The notes under the pieces were generated by a model that saw only the letters and a program-made list of their open reading frames with translations, was not told where the DNA came from and made no database searches. Position numbers and translations under genes: made by a program. Source: an uncultured Clostridium sp. (GTDB taxonomy: Bacteria; Bacillota; Clostridia; TANB77; CAG-508). Taken from it: a DNA stretch of 64,000 bases. This document shows, piece by piece, positions 36,901-51,900 of the stretch; position 1 is the first letter of the stretch; the number at the start of each line of letters is the position of its first letter. The stretch spans positions 5,081 to 69,080 of the forward strand of contig CABQAZ010000007.1 of assembly GCA_902462295.1 (NCBI GenBank). Direction: 5' to 3'.

Positions 36901-39900
36901 TTATAGTTTTTATCTGTTACATTAAATATTATTGTTTCTTTATTATCTTCTATACTTCTTGTTTTTTGTATATAGTAAACTTCTGGTCCTGAAAAGTCGA
37001 TATCTCCAACAGGTAAATCTTGTTGTTTAGTTGAGTTTCCATACTGGTCTGTTACTGTTCCTGCTAATATTCTTAATTTAATGTTACCACCATTTTCATT
37101 TCTATATTTAGCAGTTCCTCCCACTATAGGGTCGCCTATTGGGGTAAATTCTGTATATCCTCCGTCAGATGGTATTATGTTTGATAATGTTAAAGTATAT
37201 TCATATTCTTCATTTGCTGTTATTTCTGTTGGTCCGTTTAGTGTTTTTACTATTGCTGTTGATTCTACATCATTTACAACAATTCTTATACTCTCTTTTG
37301 TTAATTCAAATTTGCTTGAATCTTTTGCTAGATATTTATCTTTTACTCTTAATTTTATTACACCTGTATTTACATTTGCACTTTCTACTGACCATACTGG
37401 GTCTACAACATCGACGATTTCTTGGTTTCCTGTATTGTCTGGTTCATTTACTCCTATTGTAATTACTTTTGTAATATTAGAATTATTAGATTTATCTGCT
37501 ACTATTCCACCTGGGAATGTTATACTCATTGGTCCACTATATGTTTCTCCATTTCCTATTCCATTCTCATCTACTTGTTCTAATCCTTCTATTACTAATT
37601 TATATTTTTCACCTATTTTTACAGTTTTTCCATCTCTTTCTTCTTCTATATCTTCTGTTTTTGTTATTGTCTTTTTTACTTTTGCAGTTGGTATTTCCGT
37701 ATTTGTGTCTAATAATGTTATTCCTATATTATCTGCACTATTTAATACTGTTGAACTATTAAAGTATTTATCTGTTACAGAAAATTCTACTGCTAATGTT
37801 TTATTTGTATGGTCTATATTTCCATTTGAATATATATATGTGAATTCTGGTCTTATAAAGTCGGTAAATATTGAGTTTGTTGTATTTTTGTCTACACTTG
37901 TTGTGTCTTTTACTACACTATCAGTTCTTGCTCTCTCTGTTGTTAATGACATATTTCTATTTTCATATGTTACATCTTTTAATGTTCCTTGTGCTACTTC
38001 TATTGTAATATTTCCACTCCACTCTTTATAGCTTTTTCCATCTCTTCTTGCTGTTTCTTCAAAGTTTGATATTGTTACTTTTTGTAATACATCTTTTGCT
38101 CCTGTTCTTGTATTGTCTGTTTCTGTTCCTGTTCCTGCTTCTATTGTTACTTGGTTTGTTATGTCTGTTCCATCTATAACTACTTTTATGTCATTTGATG
38201 TTAATGTACTTGTTACATTACTTATATATTCTTTTGCTTGTACTTCTGTATTTGTTGTTCCTCTTAGTGTTACTTCTATTTTTGATTTTGATATATCTGT
38301 TTTGTCTACTGTTACTTTTGTTTCTTCTTTTTGCCATTCTGTTCTGTATTTTGGATTTATTGTTCCTTGTGTAAATTCTATTGTTGATGTTGAATTTGTA
38401 TCAAGTTTAAAATGTGTTTTGTCTGAATATATTGATTCTGGTGCATATATTACTATTTCATCTTTCTTTCCACACATATTTACAAAATACTGAACTGAAT
38501 TTGGTGATTTTATACTTGTAAATGCTGGTCCTAAATCTAATTCTGTCATTGAGCCATTTCCACATCTATTAAACATATCTTCCATATCTGTTACACTTGT
38601 TAAATAGAATACATCTCCTAAATCTAGACTTGTTAAAGAATCATATCCTGTTCCAAAAAACATTTTACTCATATCTAATACATTACTTGTATTAAAGTTT
38701 TCTCCTAAATTTAAAGTAGTCATTGCTGTAGAACCTGTTGAATAAAACATTTCTTTCATATATTTTACATTAATTGTATTAAAGTTTTCTCCTAAATCTA
38801 AACCAGTCATTGACTGAAGTCCACATGTCTTAAACATACCATTCATATATATTACATTAATTGTATTGAAATTATCACCTAAGTCTAAATCTGTCATTAC
38901 GTTTCTTCCACACTCTTCAAACATATTACTCATATCTGTAACATTAATTGTATTAAATCCACTTTCCAATTTTAATGTAGTCATTGCTGTATATCCTGTT
39001 TCTTTAAACATTTCTTTCATATTTGTTACATTACTTGTATTAAACTTATTTCCAAAGTCTAATTTAGTCATTGCCTTATAACCTGTGCTTTTAAACATTC
39101 CTTGCATATTAGTTACACTATCTACATTTAATAAGCTTATGTTTGTAATTGTTTCTGTTGAAGTACATTTACTATTTTTACCTATATATGCAAATAAATT
39201 AGTAGAATTTTGATTTGCAAATATTTCATCATTACTTCCAATATATACTTTTAATGCTCCACTTGTTTCTGTTTCATACCATGCAATTATTGATTTATCT
39301 TGTCTTGCTGATACATCCCAAGCTGTAGAATCTGTTATTTGATTTGTTGTTTTATCATAAACTGCTGAAGGTATATTATCAACAAATGTTACATTATCAA
39401 CATTCTGTCTTTGCACCTTAGTATTTCCTAAAAATGCACTTGTTTCTGTAGTTTCTGTGTCTGTTTTTCTTAATTGATTAAATACTATTAAATCTGTTTG
39501 TTTATTCTTGTTTCCAGATTCATCTATAATAGTTCCCTCTGGTAGTTGAATTTTAACTTGTTGAGCATTTTGAGACCATCCCTCAAGTGTAAGAGTATAT
39601 TCAACACCATATTGTTTAGTTATTGTTGATGTTTTTCCAAATTCTTTTCTTTGTTCTTCTAATGATTTTGCTGTAGATAATTTCTTTGTAATTCCTGATG
39701 TTACTTCTGTTCCATCAACAAATACTTTTATTTTATCTGATGTTAATGTACTATTTGCAAAATATGAGTCTGTTCCTTTAAAAGTAATTTCTGCTGTTGA
39801 TTTTGTTTTATCTGTTGGATTAAATGCATATGCTGATGAACTTACTTTTTCCCATATTGGGTCAACAACGTCAACTACTTCTGCGTCTCCTGGTGTTGTT

Positions 39901-42900
39901 CCTCCTGGAATATTGATTCCTGATGTTAATGTTGTTGCTATGTTTCCATTATTAGTTCTATCAAGTATCTTATTTCCTGAAACTGCCACTGTTACTACAC
40001 CACTATAATCTGCTGTTTTAAATCCCTCTTTAACTTCTAATTGTTCAAGATTTTCAATTTTCAATACATATGTATGTCCAATTAATAAATCTGATACTGT
40101 TTCAATATTTCCTGATGTATTTGTAATTGCTACATTTTTAGCTTTTAATTCTGTATCTTGTAATGATATTGTTACAGGTTCATTTTTTAAGTTATATACT
40201 ATTGGATTTCCATTTTGGTCTAATTGTCCATTTTCCATCTTTATTGTTAAATCATTAATTGATAGTTTTCCAGATGTATAGTATTTATCTGTTACAGTAA
40301 ATGTCATTGAATAAGTTTTTCCAGTTTTATTTATGTCTGTTGATTGATGTACATATTTTAAGTCTGGATTGATAAAGTCTACAAAATCGCCTTGTATTGT
40401 TGTTGTGTTTTCGTCTATTGTATTACTTGATGTATCTTTTATAGCATTTTCTGCTATATCAATAGAAACTGTTCCACTCCAATCTTTATATTCCTTGCTG
40501 TTTCTTGTCTTTTCAAAATTAGATAATACTAATTGATATTGTTGTGATACTACTTGTGATTTTCCATTTATTGTTTTTGACACATCATTTGCTGTTACTC
40601 TTGTTAATGTTTTTGTTATTGTACTTGCTTCTTCTCCATCTACATATACTGTTATTTCATCTGCTGTCATTTGTTTTGATGTATCTAAATATTTATCTAT
40701 TACATTAAATGTTATTGTTTCTGTTTTGTCAGTGTCATTTTTGCTAGATGATACTTTTTCTATTTTTGGTTTTATAAAATCTACATGTCCTAATGTAAAT
40801 TCTTTTTCTTTGCTCTTGTTTGTATTATCATCTGTTATTGTTCCTTCTGCTATTTTTATTTTTGTTGTACCACTATATTCAAAGTAATCTTTTCCTGTTT
40901 GTTTTGAACTTTCTTCCCAATTTGTTAGTGTTAATGTATATTTTATTTCTTTCAATCCTGTTGTTTGATTTGTTGAATATTCTGGCTTACTTAGTTGTTT
41001 TTTTATTTTTGTATTTGCATTTTCATCTCCATCTACTGATACTGTTATTTGGTCTTCTGTTAGTGTACTATTTGCTGTTCCGCTTAAATATTTATCTACT
41101 GCAACTAATTCTACTGTAGCTTTTTTATTTGCCTTGTCTATTTTTACATTTTGTGTTTTCCATATTGGGTCTACAACGTCTACTATTACTTCTGAATCAT
41201 GTCCATCTCCTGTTGATGGGTCATCTATACCTATTGTTATTGTTTTTGATATATTGGTATTTCCTGATTTATCTGTTATTTTGTCCTTTGGAATTTCTAA
41301 TGTCATTACTCCACTGTATTTATCTGCATCTCCTTGGTCTAAATTAGTTATTACTAATTCATATCTTTCTCCTACTTTTGTTGATGTTCCATTTATTGTG
41401 TAGTATATATCTCCATTTGCTTTGTATGTTATGTTTCCTACTTTTTGGTCTGCTTGTATTTGCTTTTTAGCTAATTCTTTTGTTGCATTTGTTGTTACTA
41501 CTCCTCCTGCACTTACTTTTATATCACTTTGGGTTAATGTTGTGCTGTTATAGTATTTATCTGTTACGTCAAATACTACTTTTACTGTTTTATTTCCATG
41601 GTCTATTGTTGTATTTGCATATTCATACGTTATTTCTGGTTTTATAAAGTCTGTAAACATTGCATTTGTCTGATTATGGTCTGTTCCCTCTGTGTCTTTT
41701 ACTACTACATCTTCCCATTCTCCTGTTGTGTCTATTCTTTCTAAGTTTCCATTTCCATATGTGCTATCTTTTAATTTTCCTTTTGCTAGTTGTATTGATA
41801 TATTTCCACTCCATTCTGTGAAGTTCTTTCCATTTTTACGTGTGTCTTCTTCAAAGTTTGTTAGTGTTATTTTTTGTAATACGTCTTTTGCTCCTGTTCT
41901 TGTGTTGTCTGTTTCTGTTCCTGTTCCTGCTTGTATTGTTACTTGATTTGTTATGTCTGTTCCATCTATAAATACTTTTATGTCACTTGATGTTAATGTG
42001 CTTGCTACATTGCTTATATATCTATTTGTTGATACTTCTGTGTTTGTTGTTCCTCTTAGTATTACTTCTATTTTTGATTTTGATATGTCTGTTTTGTCTA
42101 CTGTTACTTTTGTTTCTTCTTTTTGCCATTCTGTTCTATATTTTGGATTTATTGTTCCTCTTGTGTATTCTATTGTTGATGTTGAATTTGTGTCAAGTTT
42201 AAAATGTGTTTTGTCTGAATATATTGATTCTGGTGCATTTATTGTTATTTCTCCATCTTTACCTGTACTATAGAACATGTCACCATTTATATCCGCTATT
42301 TGTGTAAATGCTGGCCCTAAATCTAATTCTGTCATGGCTTCAAATCCACAATGTCCAAACATATCATACATATTTGTTACTTGTGTGGTATAAAATTTAT
42401 CTCCCAAATCTAATTCTGTCATAGCATTAAATCCACAATTAATAAACATACCATCCATATTTGTTACATTACTTGTGTTAAATTTATTTCCTAAATTTAA
42501 ACTTGTCATTGCATTAGCTCCAGTCTGTTCAAACATGAAACTCATACTCGTTACATTACTTGTGTCAAATTTATTTTCTAAATTCAAACTTGTCATTGCC
42601 ATAACTCCTGTATAATTAAACATGCCTTCCATATTTGTTACATTACTTGTATCAAAGTTATTTCCTAAGTTTAAATTTGTCATTGCCATGGCTCCTGTAT
42701 AATTAAACATACCTCTCATATCTGTTACATTACTTGTGTCAAAATTTGTTCCTAAATCAAAAGTTTTCATACTACTATATCCAAACTCAGAAAACATATA
42801 TGACATATTTTCTACAGTTTGAACATTCAATAATTCTATATTTTCTATTATAGGATTAGATGTCTCATCTGTTTCAGCACATGCAGAGCTTCTTCCTATA

Positions 42901-45900
42901 TTTCTAAATAAGTTTGTTGAATTTTTATTAGCATTTATTCCCAAGTAACTTCCAATATGTACTATATATGTACCTCTTGAAGTTGTTTCATACCATGCAA
43001 TTATTGAACCATCTTCTTGTGCAGAAACATCCCATCTTGTGTCATTTACACCATCAAGATTATCTTGTAATATTATTTTTTCTACTTTTTGTCTTTGAAC
43101 ATCTGCATTTCCTAAAAATGGACTTGTTGCTTCTGTTTCTGTGTCTGTTTTTCTTAAACAGCTATATAATACAAATTCTGTTTCTTTATTTGTATTTCCA
43201 GATTCATCTGTAAGTGTTCCTGCTGGAATTACCATTTTTACTTGATATGCATTACTTACAAATCCTGTTATTTTTACATTATATTGTACTCCATAAGCTA
43301 ATACTACTGATGTATCTTTGGTTAATTCCACAGTAATTCCATCTTTTTGTTCAACATCATCTACAAATATTCTTATTTTGTCTGATGTTAAACTACAAGA
43401 TTCTAAATATTTATCTGTTCCTCTTATTACTATATTTGCTGTTCTTTTAACTGGGTCAGCTGATGATGTTGCAACTTTTTGCCATATTGGGTCTACAACG
43501 TCTACTATTTTTTCATCATCTGGTGATACTCCTCCAGGTATATTAACACCTGATGTTATTGTTGTTGCAATATTTGCATTTACTGGTTTATTTTGAATAA
43601 CTGTAGCATATGCTCCTCCTTCTCCATAGTCCCTTGCTGTTCCAGTTTTTACTGCTACTGTGATTACACCACTATAATCTAAATATTCATGTGATGTTAT
43701 TGCATTTTGCTCTAGATTTGAGATTTTTAATGTATAACGTTTTCCTATTGTTCTATATTGTTCTAAACTTGAATCAGTTCCGTCTAGCATTTCTACATTT
43801 CCATTAATAGTTTTATATAATGGTGTAGATGTTGTTCCTGCTTTTATGTCTTCTATTGCAATTATCTCTTTTTTTACACTAGATTTATTTGTTATGTCTT
43901 CTCCATCTACCTTTATTGTTAAATAGGATTGTATTACTGCCAATTTTTCTGCTTCTGTTTTTGCATTTGCATATTCAGTCGCCAATAAACTACTTGCAAA
44001 ATATTTATCTGTAATATCAAATGCCATTGTAAATGTCTTTCCTGTATAATCTATATCTCCCTCAACATATTCATATGTTACATTTGGATTTATAAAGTCC
44101 ACAAAGTTTCCATCTACTGTTGTTGTATTTTCATCTATTGTATTACCTGATGTATCTTTTATAGAACTTTCTGCTATATCAATAGAAACTGTTCCACTCC
44201 AATCTAAGTATTCTCTATTTCTAACAATTTCTGTTCTTTCTTCTTCAAAGTTTGATATTACTAATTGATATTGTTGTGATACTACTTGTGATTTTCCATT
44301 TATTGTTTCTGATACATCATTTGCTGTTACTCTTGTTAATGTTTTTGTTACTGTATTTGCTTCTTCTCCATCTACATATACTGTTATGTCATCTGCTGTC
44401 ATTTGTTTTGATGTATCTAAATATTTATCTATTACATTAAATATTATTGTTTCTGTTTTGTTTGCTCTATTTGGACTAGATGATACTTTTTCTATCTTTG
44501 GTTTTATTACATCTATATTTCCTAATGTAAATTCTTTTTCTTTGCTCTTGTTTGTATTATCATCTGTTATTGTTCCTTCTGCTATTTTTATTTTTGTTGT
44601 ACCACTATATTCAAAGTAATCTTTTCCTGTTTGTTTTGAACTTTCTTCCCAATTTGTTAGTGTTAATGTATATTTTATTTCTTTCAATCCTGTTGTTTGA
44701 TTTGTTGAATATTCTGGCTTACTTAGTTGTTTTTTTATTTTTGTATTTGCATTTTCATCTCCATCTACTGATACTGTTATTTGGTCTTCTGTTAGTGTAC
44801 TATTTGCTGTTCCGCTTAAATATTTATCTACTGCAACTAATTCTACTGTAGCTTTTTTATTTGCCTTGTCTATTTTTACATTTTGTGTTTTCCATATTGG
44901 GTCTACAACGTCTACTATTACTTCTGAATCATGTCCATCTCCTGTTGATGGGTCATCTATACCTATTGTTATTGTTTTTGATATATTGGTATTTCCTGAT
45001 TTATCTGTTATTTTGTCCTTTGGAATTTCTAATGTCATTACTCCACTGTATTTATCTGCATCTCCTTGGTCTAAATTAGTTATTACTAATTCATATCTTT
45101 CTCCTACTTTTGTTGATGTTCCATTTATTGTGTAGTATATATCTCCATTTGCTTTGTATGTTATGTTTCCTACTTTTTGGTCTGCTTGTATTTGTTTTTT
45201 AGCTAATTCTTTTGTTGCATTTGTTGCTACTACTCCTCCTGCACTTACCTTTATATCACTTTGGGTTAATGTTGTGTTGTTATAGTATTTATCTGTTACG
45301 TCAAATACTACTTTTACTGTTTTGTTTCCATGGTCTATTGTTGTATTTGCATATTCATATGTTATTTCTGGTTTTATAAAATCTGCAAACATTGCATTTG
45401 TTTCATTATGGTCTGTTCCATCTGTATCTTTTACTACTATATCTTCCCATTCTCCTGTTGTGTCTATTTGTGCTAAGTTTCCGTTTCCATATGTGCTATC
45501 TTTTAATTTTCCTTTTGCTGGTTGTATTGATATATTTCCACTCCATTCTGTGAAGTTCTTTCCATTTTTACGTGTGCTTTCTTCAAAGTTTGTTAGTGTT
45601 ATTTTTTGTAATACATCTTTTGCTCCTGTTCTTGTGTTGTTTGTTTCTGTTCCTGTTCCTGCTTGTATTGTCACTTGGTTTGTTATGTCTGTTCCATCTA
45701 TATATACTTTTATGTCACTTGATGTTAATGTGCTTACTACATTACTTATATATTCGTCTGCTGATACTTCTGTGTTTGTTGTTCCTCTTAGTGTTATTTC
45801 TATTTTTGATTTTGATATGTCTGTTTTGTCTACTGTTACTTTTGTTTCTTCTTTTTGCCATTCTGTTCTGTATTTTGGATTTATTGTTCCTCTTGAAAAT

Positions 45901-48900
45901 TCATCAGTTGTCGTTGAATTTGTATTAAGTTTAAAGTCTGTTCTGTCTGAATATATTGATTCAGGTGCATATATTGTTATTTCTCCATCTTTACCTGTAT
46001 TTGTAAACATATTTGCATTTTTTTCAGCTATTTTTGTAAATGCCGGACCTAAATCTAATTCTGTCATCATTTCTAATCCACAAGACGAAAACATACGATA
46101 CATATAATTTACATTGCTTGTATCAAATTTATCACCCAAATCCAAGCTTGTCATTATTCTTCCACACTCCATAAACATTTCCGTCATATCAGTTACATTA
46201 CTTGTATTAAATTTGTCTCCTAAATTTAATTTTTCTAAAGCTTTAGTTCCAGTAAACTTAAACATATGAGCCATATCAGTTACATTGCTTGTATCAAATC
46301 TATCTCCTAAATCTAAATATTGCAGTTTTTCAGTTCCACAGGTAACAAACATTCCACTCATATTAGTTACATTACTTGTGTCAAAATTTTCTCCTAAATC
46401 TAAACTTGTCATCGTCATATACCCTGTATAATAAAACATATCACTCATATTGTTTGCAGTAATTGTATTAAAATTACTTAATCCTGATATTGTTTCAGTT
46501 ATTGTACAGTTACTACTATATCCTAAATATGCAAACAAGTAGCTTGAATCTGAATTTGCACATATTTTTCCTCCATCAGGACTTCCAATATATACAACAT
46601 ATGTATTATGTAATGTTCTTTCATACCATGCTATTATCGAACCATCATTTTGTGCAGAAACATCCCATTTTGTATCATTTGCTCCATCAGCATTATCTTG
46701 AAATATTAATTTATCTATTTGTTGTCTCTGGATATTTGAATTTCCTAAAAATGAGCTTCTTTCTGATGTTTCTGTATTTGTTTCTCTTAAACTGCTATAT
46801 ATAACAAAATCAGTTACTTTATTTTTATTTCCTGATTCATCTGTTAACATTCCTTCAGGAATTTGAACTTTAACTTGTTCTTTATCAATAGGGTAATTTG
46901 AAACAGTAATTGTATACTGAACACCATATTGCACTTCTTTACTCGTTCCATTTACAACTCTTGTTTCTTTCAAACTTGTAGGAGAACTTAATGTTTTTGT
47001 TATTCCACTTGTTTGTTCAACCCCATTTACAAGAATTTTTACATTATTTGTTGTCAATGTGCTACTTGCAAAATATTTATCAGTTCCGTTAATAACTATT
47101 GTTGCTGTTTTTGCTTTCAAATCAACTGTTGAACTTACTTTTTCCCATATTGGATTTACAACGTCCGCAACAACAGCACTACCTGTTTCTTCTGGCAAAC
47201 TAATTCCCATTGTTATTGTTTTTGGAAGATTTTTATTTCCTGATGTATCTGTTATTTTTCCTCCTGCTACTGCTACAGTTACAACACCACTATAATTCAA
47301 ATATTTTTCTCCATCTGCAATTTGTGATTGTTCTAATCCTGATAATGTTAATACATAATGTTTTCCATATGTTTTACCATTTTCAGTAATATCTGTGTTT
47401 CTTAATGCTTTTGTAACTTTTGTCCAATCTGGTACTTCTCCATCAATTTTTACTGTTAAATCATCAATCTTTAATTCTCCACTTGCATAATATTTATCTG
47501 TTACATCAAATGCAACTTGCACAGTTTTTCCGTCCTTGTCTATATCTGCTGATGAATATCTATATACGATATCTGGTGCAATAAAGTCTACAAACATTGA
47601 TGAATCTCGAATTGTATCTTTTACGTTTTTATTTCCATAATTGTCTGTTAAAGTTCCTGCATCAAATTCTAATGAAATATTTCCACTCCATTCTTTAAAG
47701 CTTTTTCCTGATTGTATTACTGATTCTTCAAAATTAGATAATGTTATTGTATATTGAACTCCTGTTGCTGTATTTGTTCCTGATGTTGTTTTCCATTCTG
47801 ATTGTGAACTTAAATTTTTTGTTACTCCTGTTGCTTCTTCTCCATCTATTAATACTTTTACTTTGCTTGCTGTTAATGTACTTGTTGTTGTATTTGTATA
47901 TACTGATGCTCGTCCTATTCCTCCTACTTTTATTGTTACTGTTCCGCTCGTTTCATCTACTGTGCTTGATATTTTTGTCCATTCTGGTTTGTATTTTGGA
48001 TTTATTGTTCCTCTTGTGTATGATATTGTTGTTGTTGAACTTGAACCTAGTCTTAAACTTGTTGCACTCTTATAAATTGATTCTGGTACATTTATTACAG
48101 TTTGTCCTGATTTTCCACAATTTGATAAAAAATAAGTATTTGTATTCGCTATTTTAGTAAATGCAGGTCCTAAATCTAAATTTGTCATTGCTGTGGAGCC
48201 ACAGTAATAAAACATACGATTCATAGTTTTTGTTTTATTTGTATTAAACTTTTCACCTAAACTCAAACTTTTCATCTCTGTATATCCACAGTAATAAAAC
48301 ATATAACCCATGTCTTCTACATTACTTGTATCAAAATTATCTCCCAAATTCAAATCTGTCATTTTTTGCTGTCCACAATACTCAAACATACTATTCATAC
48401 TTGTTACATTCTTTGTATTAAAGTTGATTCCTAAGTTCAAATTCTTCATTGAAGCTCTTCCACAACGTTCGAACATATAATACATATTTGTTACATTACT
48501 TGTATCGAAATTAACTCCCAATACTAAACTTTCCATCTTTTGATAACCACATGCTCGAAACATATAACTCATATTAGTTACCTTATTTGTATATAATAAA
48601 TCTAAATTAGTTATTGTTTCAGTTGCAGTACACACACTTGCATATCCTATATATGAAAATAAATAACTTGAGTTTTCATTTGCTCTTATTAAATAATTAC
48701 TTCCAATATATACTTTTAATGCTCCACTAGATTGTGTTTCATACCATGCAATTATTGAATTGTCTCCAGCTTCTGATACATCCCAAGCATTTGCATTTTT
48801 TATTTCATTTGTAGCTATATCATATACTGTACTTGGTATGCTTGACATAAATGTTATATTTTCAATGTTCTGTCTTTGTATACTTGTATTTCCTAAAAAC

Positions 48901-51900
48901 CCACTTGTTTGTGATGTCTCTGTATTTGTTGCCTTTAATTTAGTATAACCATATACCTTAATTTCTGTTGTTTTATTCTTATTTCCATATTGGTCAGTTA
49001 ATGTTCCTTCAGGAATTTGAATTTTAACTTCTTCTACTTCTGTTGGAAGATTTGAAAGAGTTACTGTATATTGAACTCCTGTTGCTGTATTTGTTCCTGA
49101 TGTTGTTTTCCATGATGTTTGTGTACTTAATTGTTTGCCTATTGATGTTGATTCATTTCCATCTACTAATACTTTTATTTGACTTGCTGTTAATGTACTT
49201 GTTGTTGTATTTGTATATACTGACGCTTGTCCTGCTCCCCCTATTGTTATGCTTTTTGTTCCGTCTGTCACATCTTTTGTATTTATTTTTTTCCATTCTG
49301 GTTTGTATTTTAAGTTTATTGTTCCTCTTGTATATGATATTGTTGTTGTTGAACTTGTTCCTAGTTTTAAATTATTTTCATCACTATAAATTGATTCTGG
49401 TACATTTATTACAGTTTGTCCTGATTTTCCACAATTATATATAAATTCACGACTAATATCTGCGATCTTAATAAATGCTGGTCCCAAATCTAAACTTGTC
49501 ATTGACGTATATCCACAATAAGAAAACATCTGTCCCATCATACTTACATTTTTTGTATCAAAATTTTTTCCTAAATTTAAACTTGTCATTGCATTATATC
49601 CACAATAAGAAAACATCGTTGTCATTTTACTTACATTTTTTGTATCAAAATTTTCTCCTAAGTCTAATTCTGTCATTGCCATAAATCCTGTACCATTAAA
49701 CATACTCTCCATATCTGTTACATTGCTTGTATCAAACTTGTCCCCTAAATTTAAATATTGCATTTTTTCATATCCACATTTTGCAAACATAGCATTCATA
49801 TCAATTACATTTCTTGTATCAAAATTCTCTCCTAAATCTAAAATTGTAGCTCCATTATATCCATAATTATAAAACATTGAACTCATATTTGTAACTTCAC
49901 TTGTGTTCAAATTGTCTAACCCTTGTATTATATTATTACCATCATTAGAGCTTCCTTTATATCCTATATAAGCAAATAAGTAGCTTGAATCTGGATTTGC
50001 ATAAATATTGTCTCCAACAATATATACATTTATATATGAATTATTAAAATAATAAGCCATTATTGAACCATCATGTGCTTCTGATACATCCCAAGAACCA
50101 TCTGCACGCATTTTACTTGAGTCATCTAAAAAGTTTGTAATAGTTACTTCTCCTATATTTTGTCTCTGTATATTTGTATTTCCTAAAAATCCACTTGTTC
50201 CTGAGGTTTCTGAACTTGTGGATTTCAAATAACTCTTATTTCTGTATTTCAAATTTACTGTTCCTCTAGTATAACTTATTGTTGACGTAGAATTTGCATC
50301 CATTTTTAAGTGTGTTGTATCACTATAAATATCTTCTGATACATATATTACATTTTGTCCTTGTTTACCACATGTAGAAAAATATATCATACTACCTGTC
50401 ACGATTTTTTTAAATTTAGGGCCTAAGTCTAATGAAGTCATTGATTGACCTCCACAGTTATCAAACATAGCATACATACTCGTTACGTTACTTGTATCAA
50501 ATAGGTTTCCTAGTGCTAAACTTGTCATTGCATTATATCCACAATCATTAAACATATATGTCATATCTGTTACATTTTTTGTATTGAAATTTTTTCCCAA
50601 ATTTAAATTCACCATGGCATTAGAGCCACAACTATGAAACATCTCTCTCATACTTGTTACATTACTTGTGTCAAAATTATCTCCTAAGTCTAAATCTGTC
50701 ATCGCATTATTTCCACAATTTTTAAACATACTATCCATATTCGTTACTTTGCTTGTATTTAAATTTTCCAAGCCAGTTATTGTATAGGGATTTGTACAAC
50801 TACTACCAGTTCCTATATATGCAAATAAGTAACTTGAATCTGGGTTAGCATATATGGTATTACTACTTCCTATAAACACATCATAAGGTGCACTTGAATT
50901 AATAGTCCAAGCTATAATTGAGCCATCCCCTGATTCTGATACATCCCATTCATTATATCCTCTACCAATATAGCTACGAAAAACAACTCTATTTATTTGA
51001 TTTCTAAGCATAGTTGTTCCTAAAAAACTACTTGTCTCTGATGACTCTGACTTTGTACTTTTCAACACATTGCTTCCAGAAGTAGCTTGTGTTGCAACAT
51101 TTGAACTACCATCAGCTGTTGCGTCATCACTTGATATATCATCACTCATAATTTCTTTAGGTTCAGTTGCAATTATGTATTTTAAATTTTTATCAGTTTC
51201 AAAATTTACATACTCACCATCTTCCATGCTCTCTATAGCTGTAATTTGATTATTATCTGTCAAACTATACATTGCTAACATTACATCACTTTGTGTATTT
51301 TTATTTTTAACAGTTAATACTTCTCCATATGCACTTGGGTCATATTCTTGTTTTTCAGTTTCTATGTTTTCATTATTTGTTTCAGTTTGTGTTTCAGTTG
51401 TTGATTCCTCTACTGTTGTTTCTTCTTCATCTGTTGTTACTTGTTTTTCTACCATTTCAAACACAGAAATTTCATAAGCTTTTTGTATTGTCTGTTTTTC
51501 ACTTGGTACTTTTACATTTGTTAATGTTGCTAAATCTATGTCATTAACTTCTAATTCAGCATTTAATGGCATATATCCTGTTACAACTACATCTCCATCT
51601 TCATTATTTTTTAGTTCTTTATTGTAAAAAGTTTTTGTTTCATTATCTATTACAACTTCTTTTGTATCATAGTCTGTATGTAGTTGTACTTTTTTATTAG
51701 CAATTTCTATTTCTGTTAATTCAAGTTTCGAATCAGTGTTCTCAACTCCCATTTCAACTTCAGCACCATCAGTCGTATAATATTTAGTTACTATATTTCC
51801 ATTTACAGATGTTGGTAAATCAAGCAGATAGTTTCCATCCTTTGTTTCAGTTGCGTCTACTGTCACTGTTTGATTTTCTAAAACATTACTTTTATCTGCT

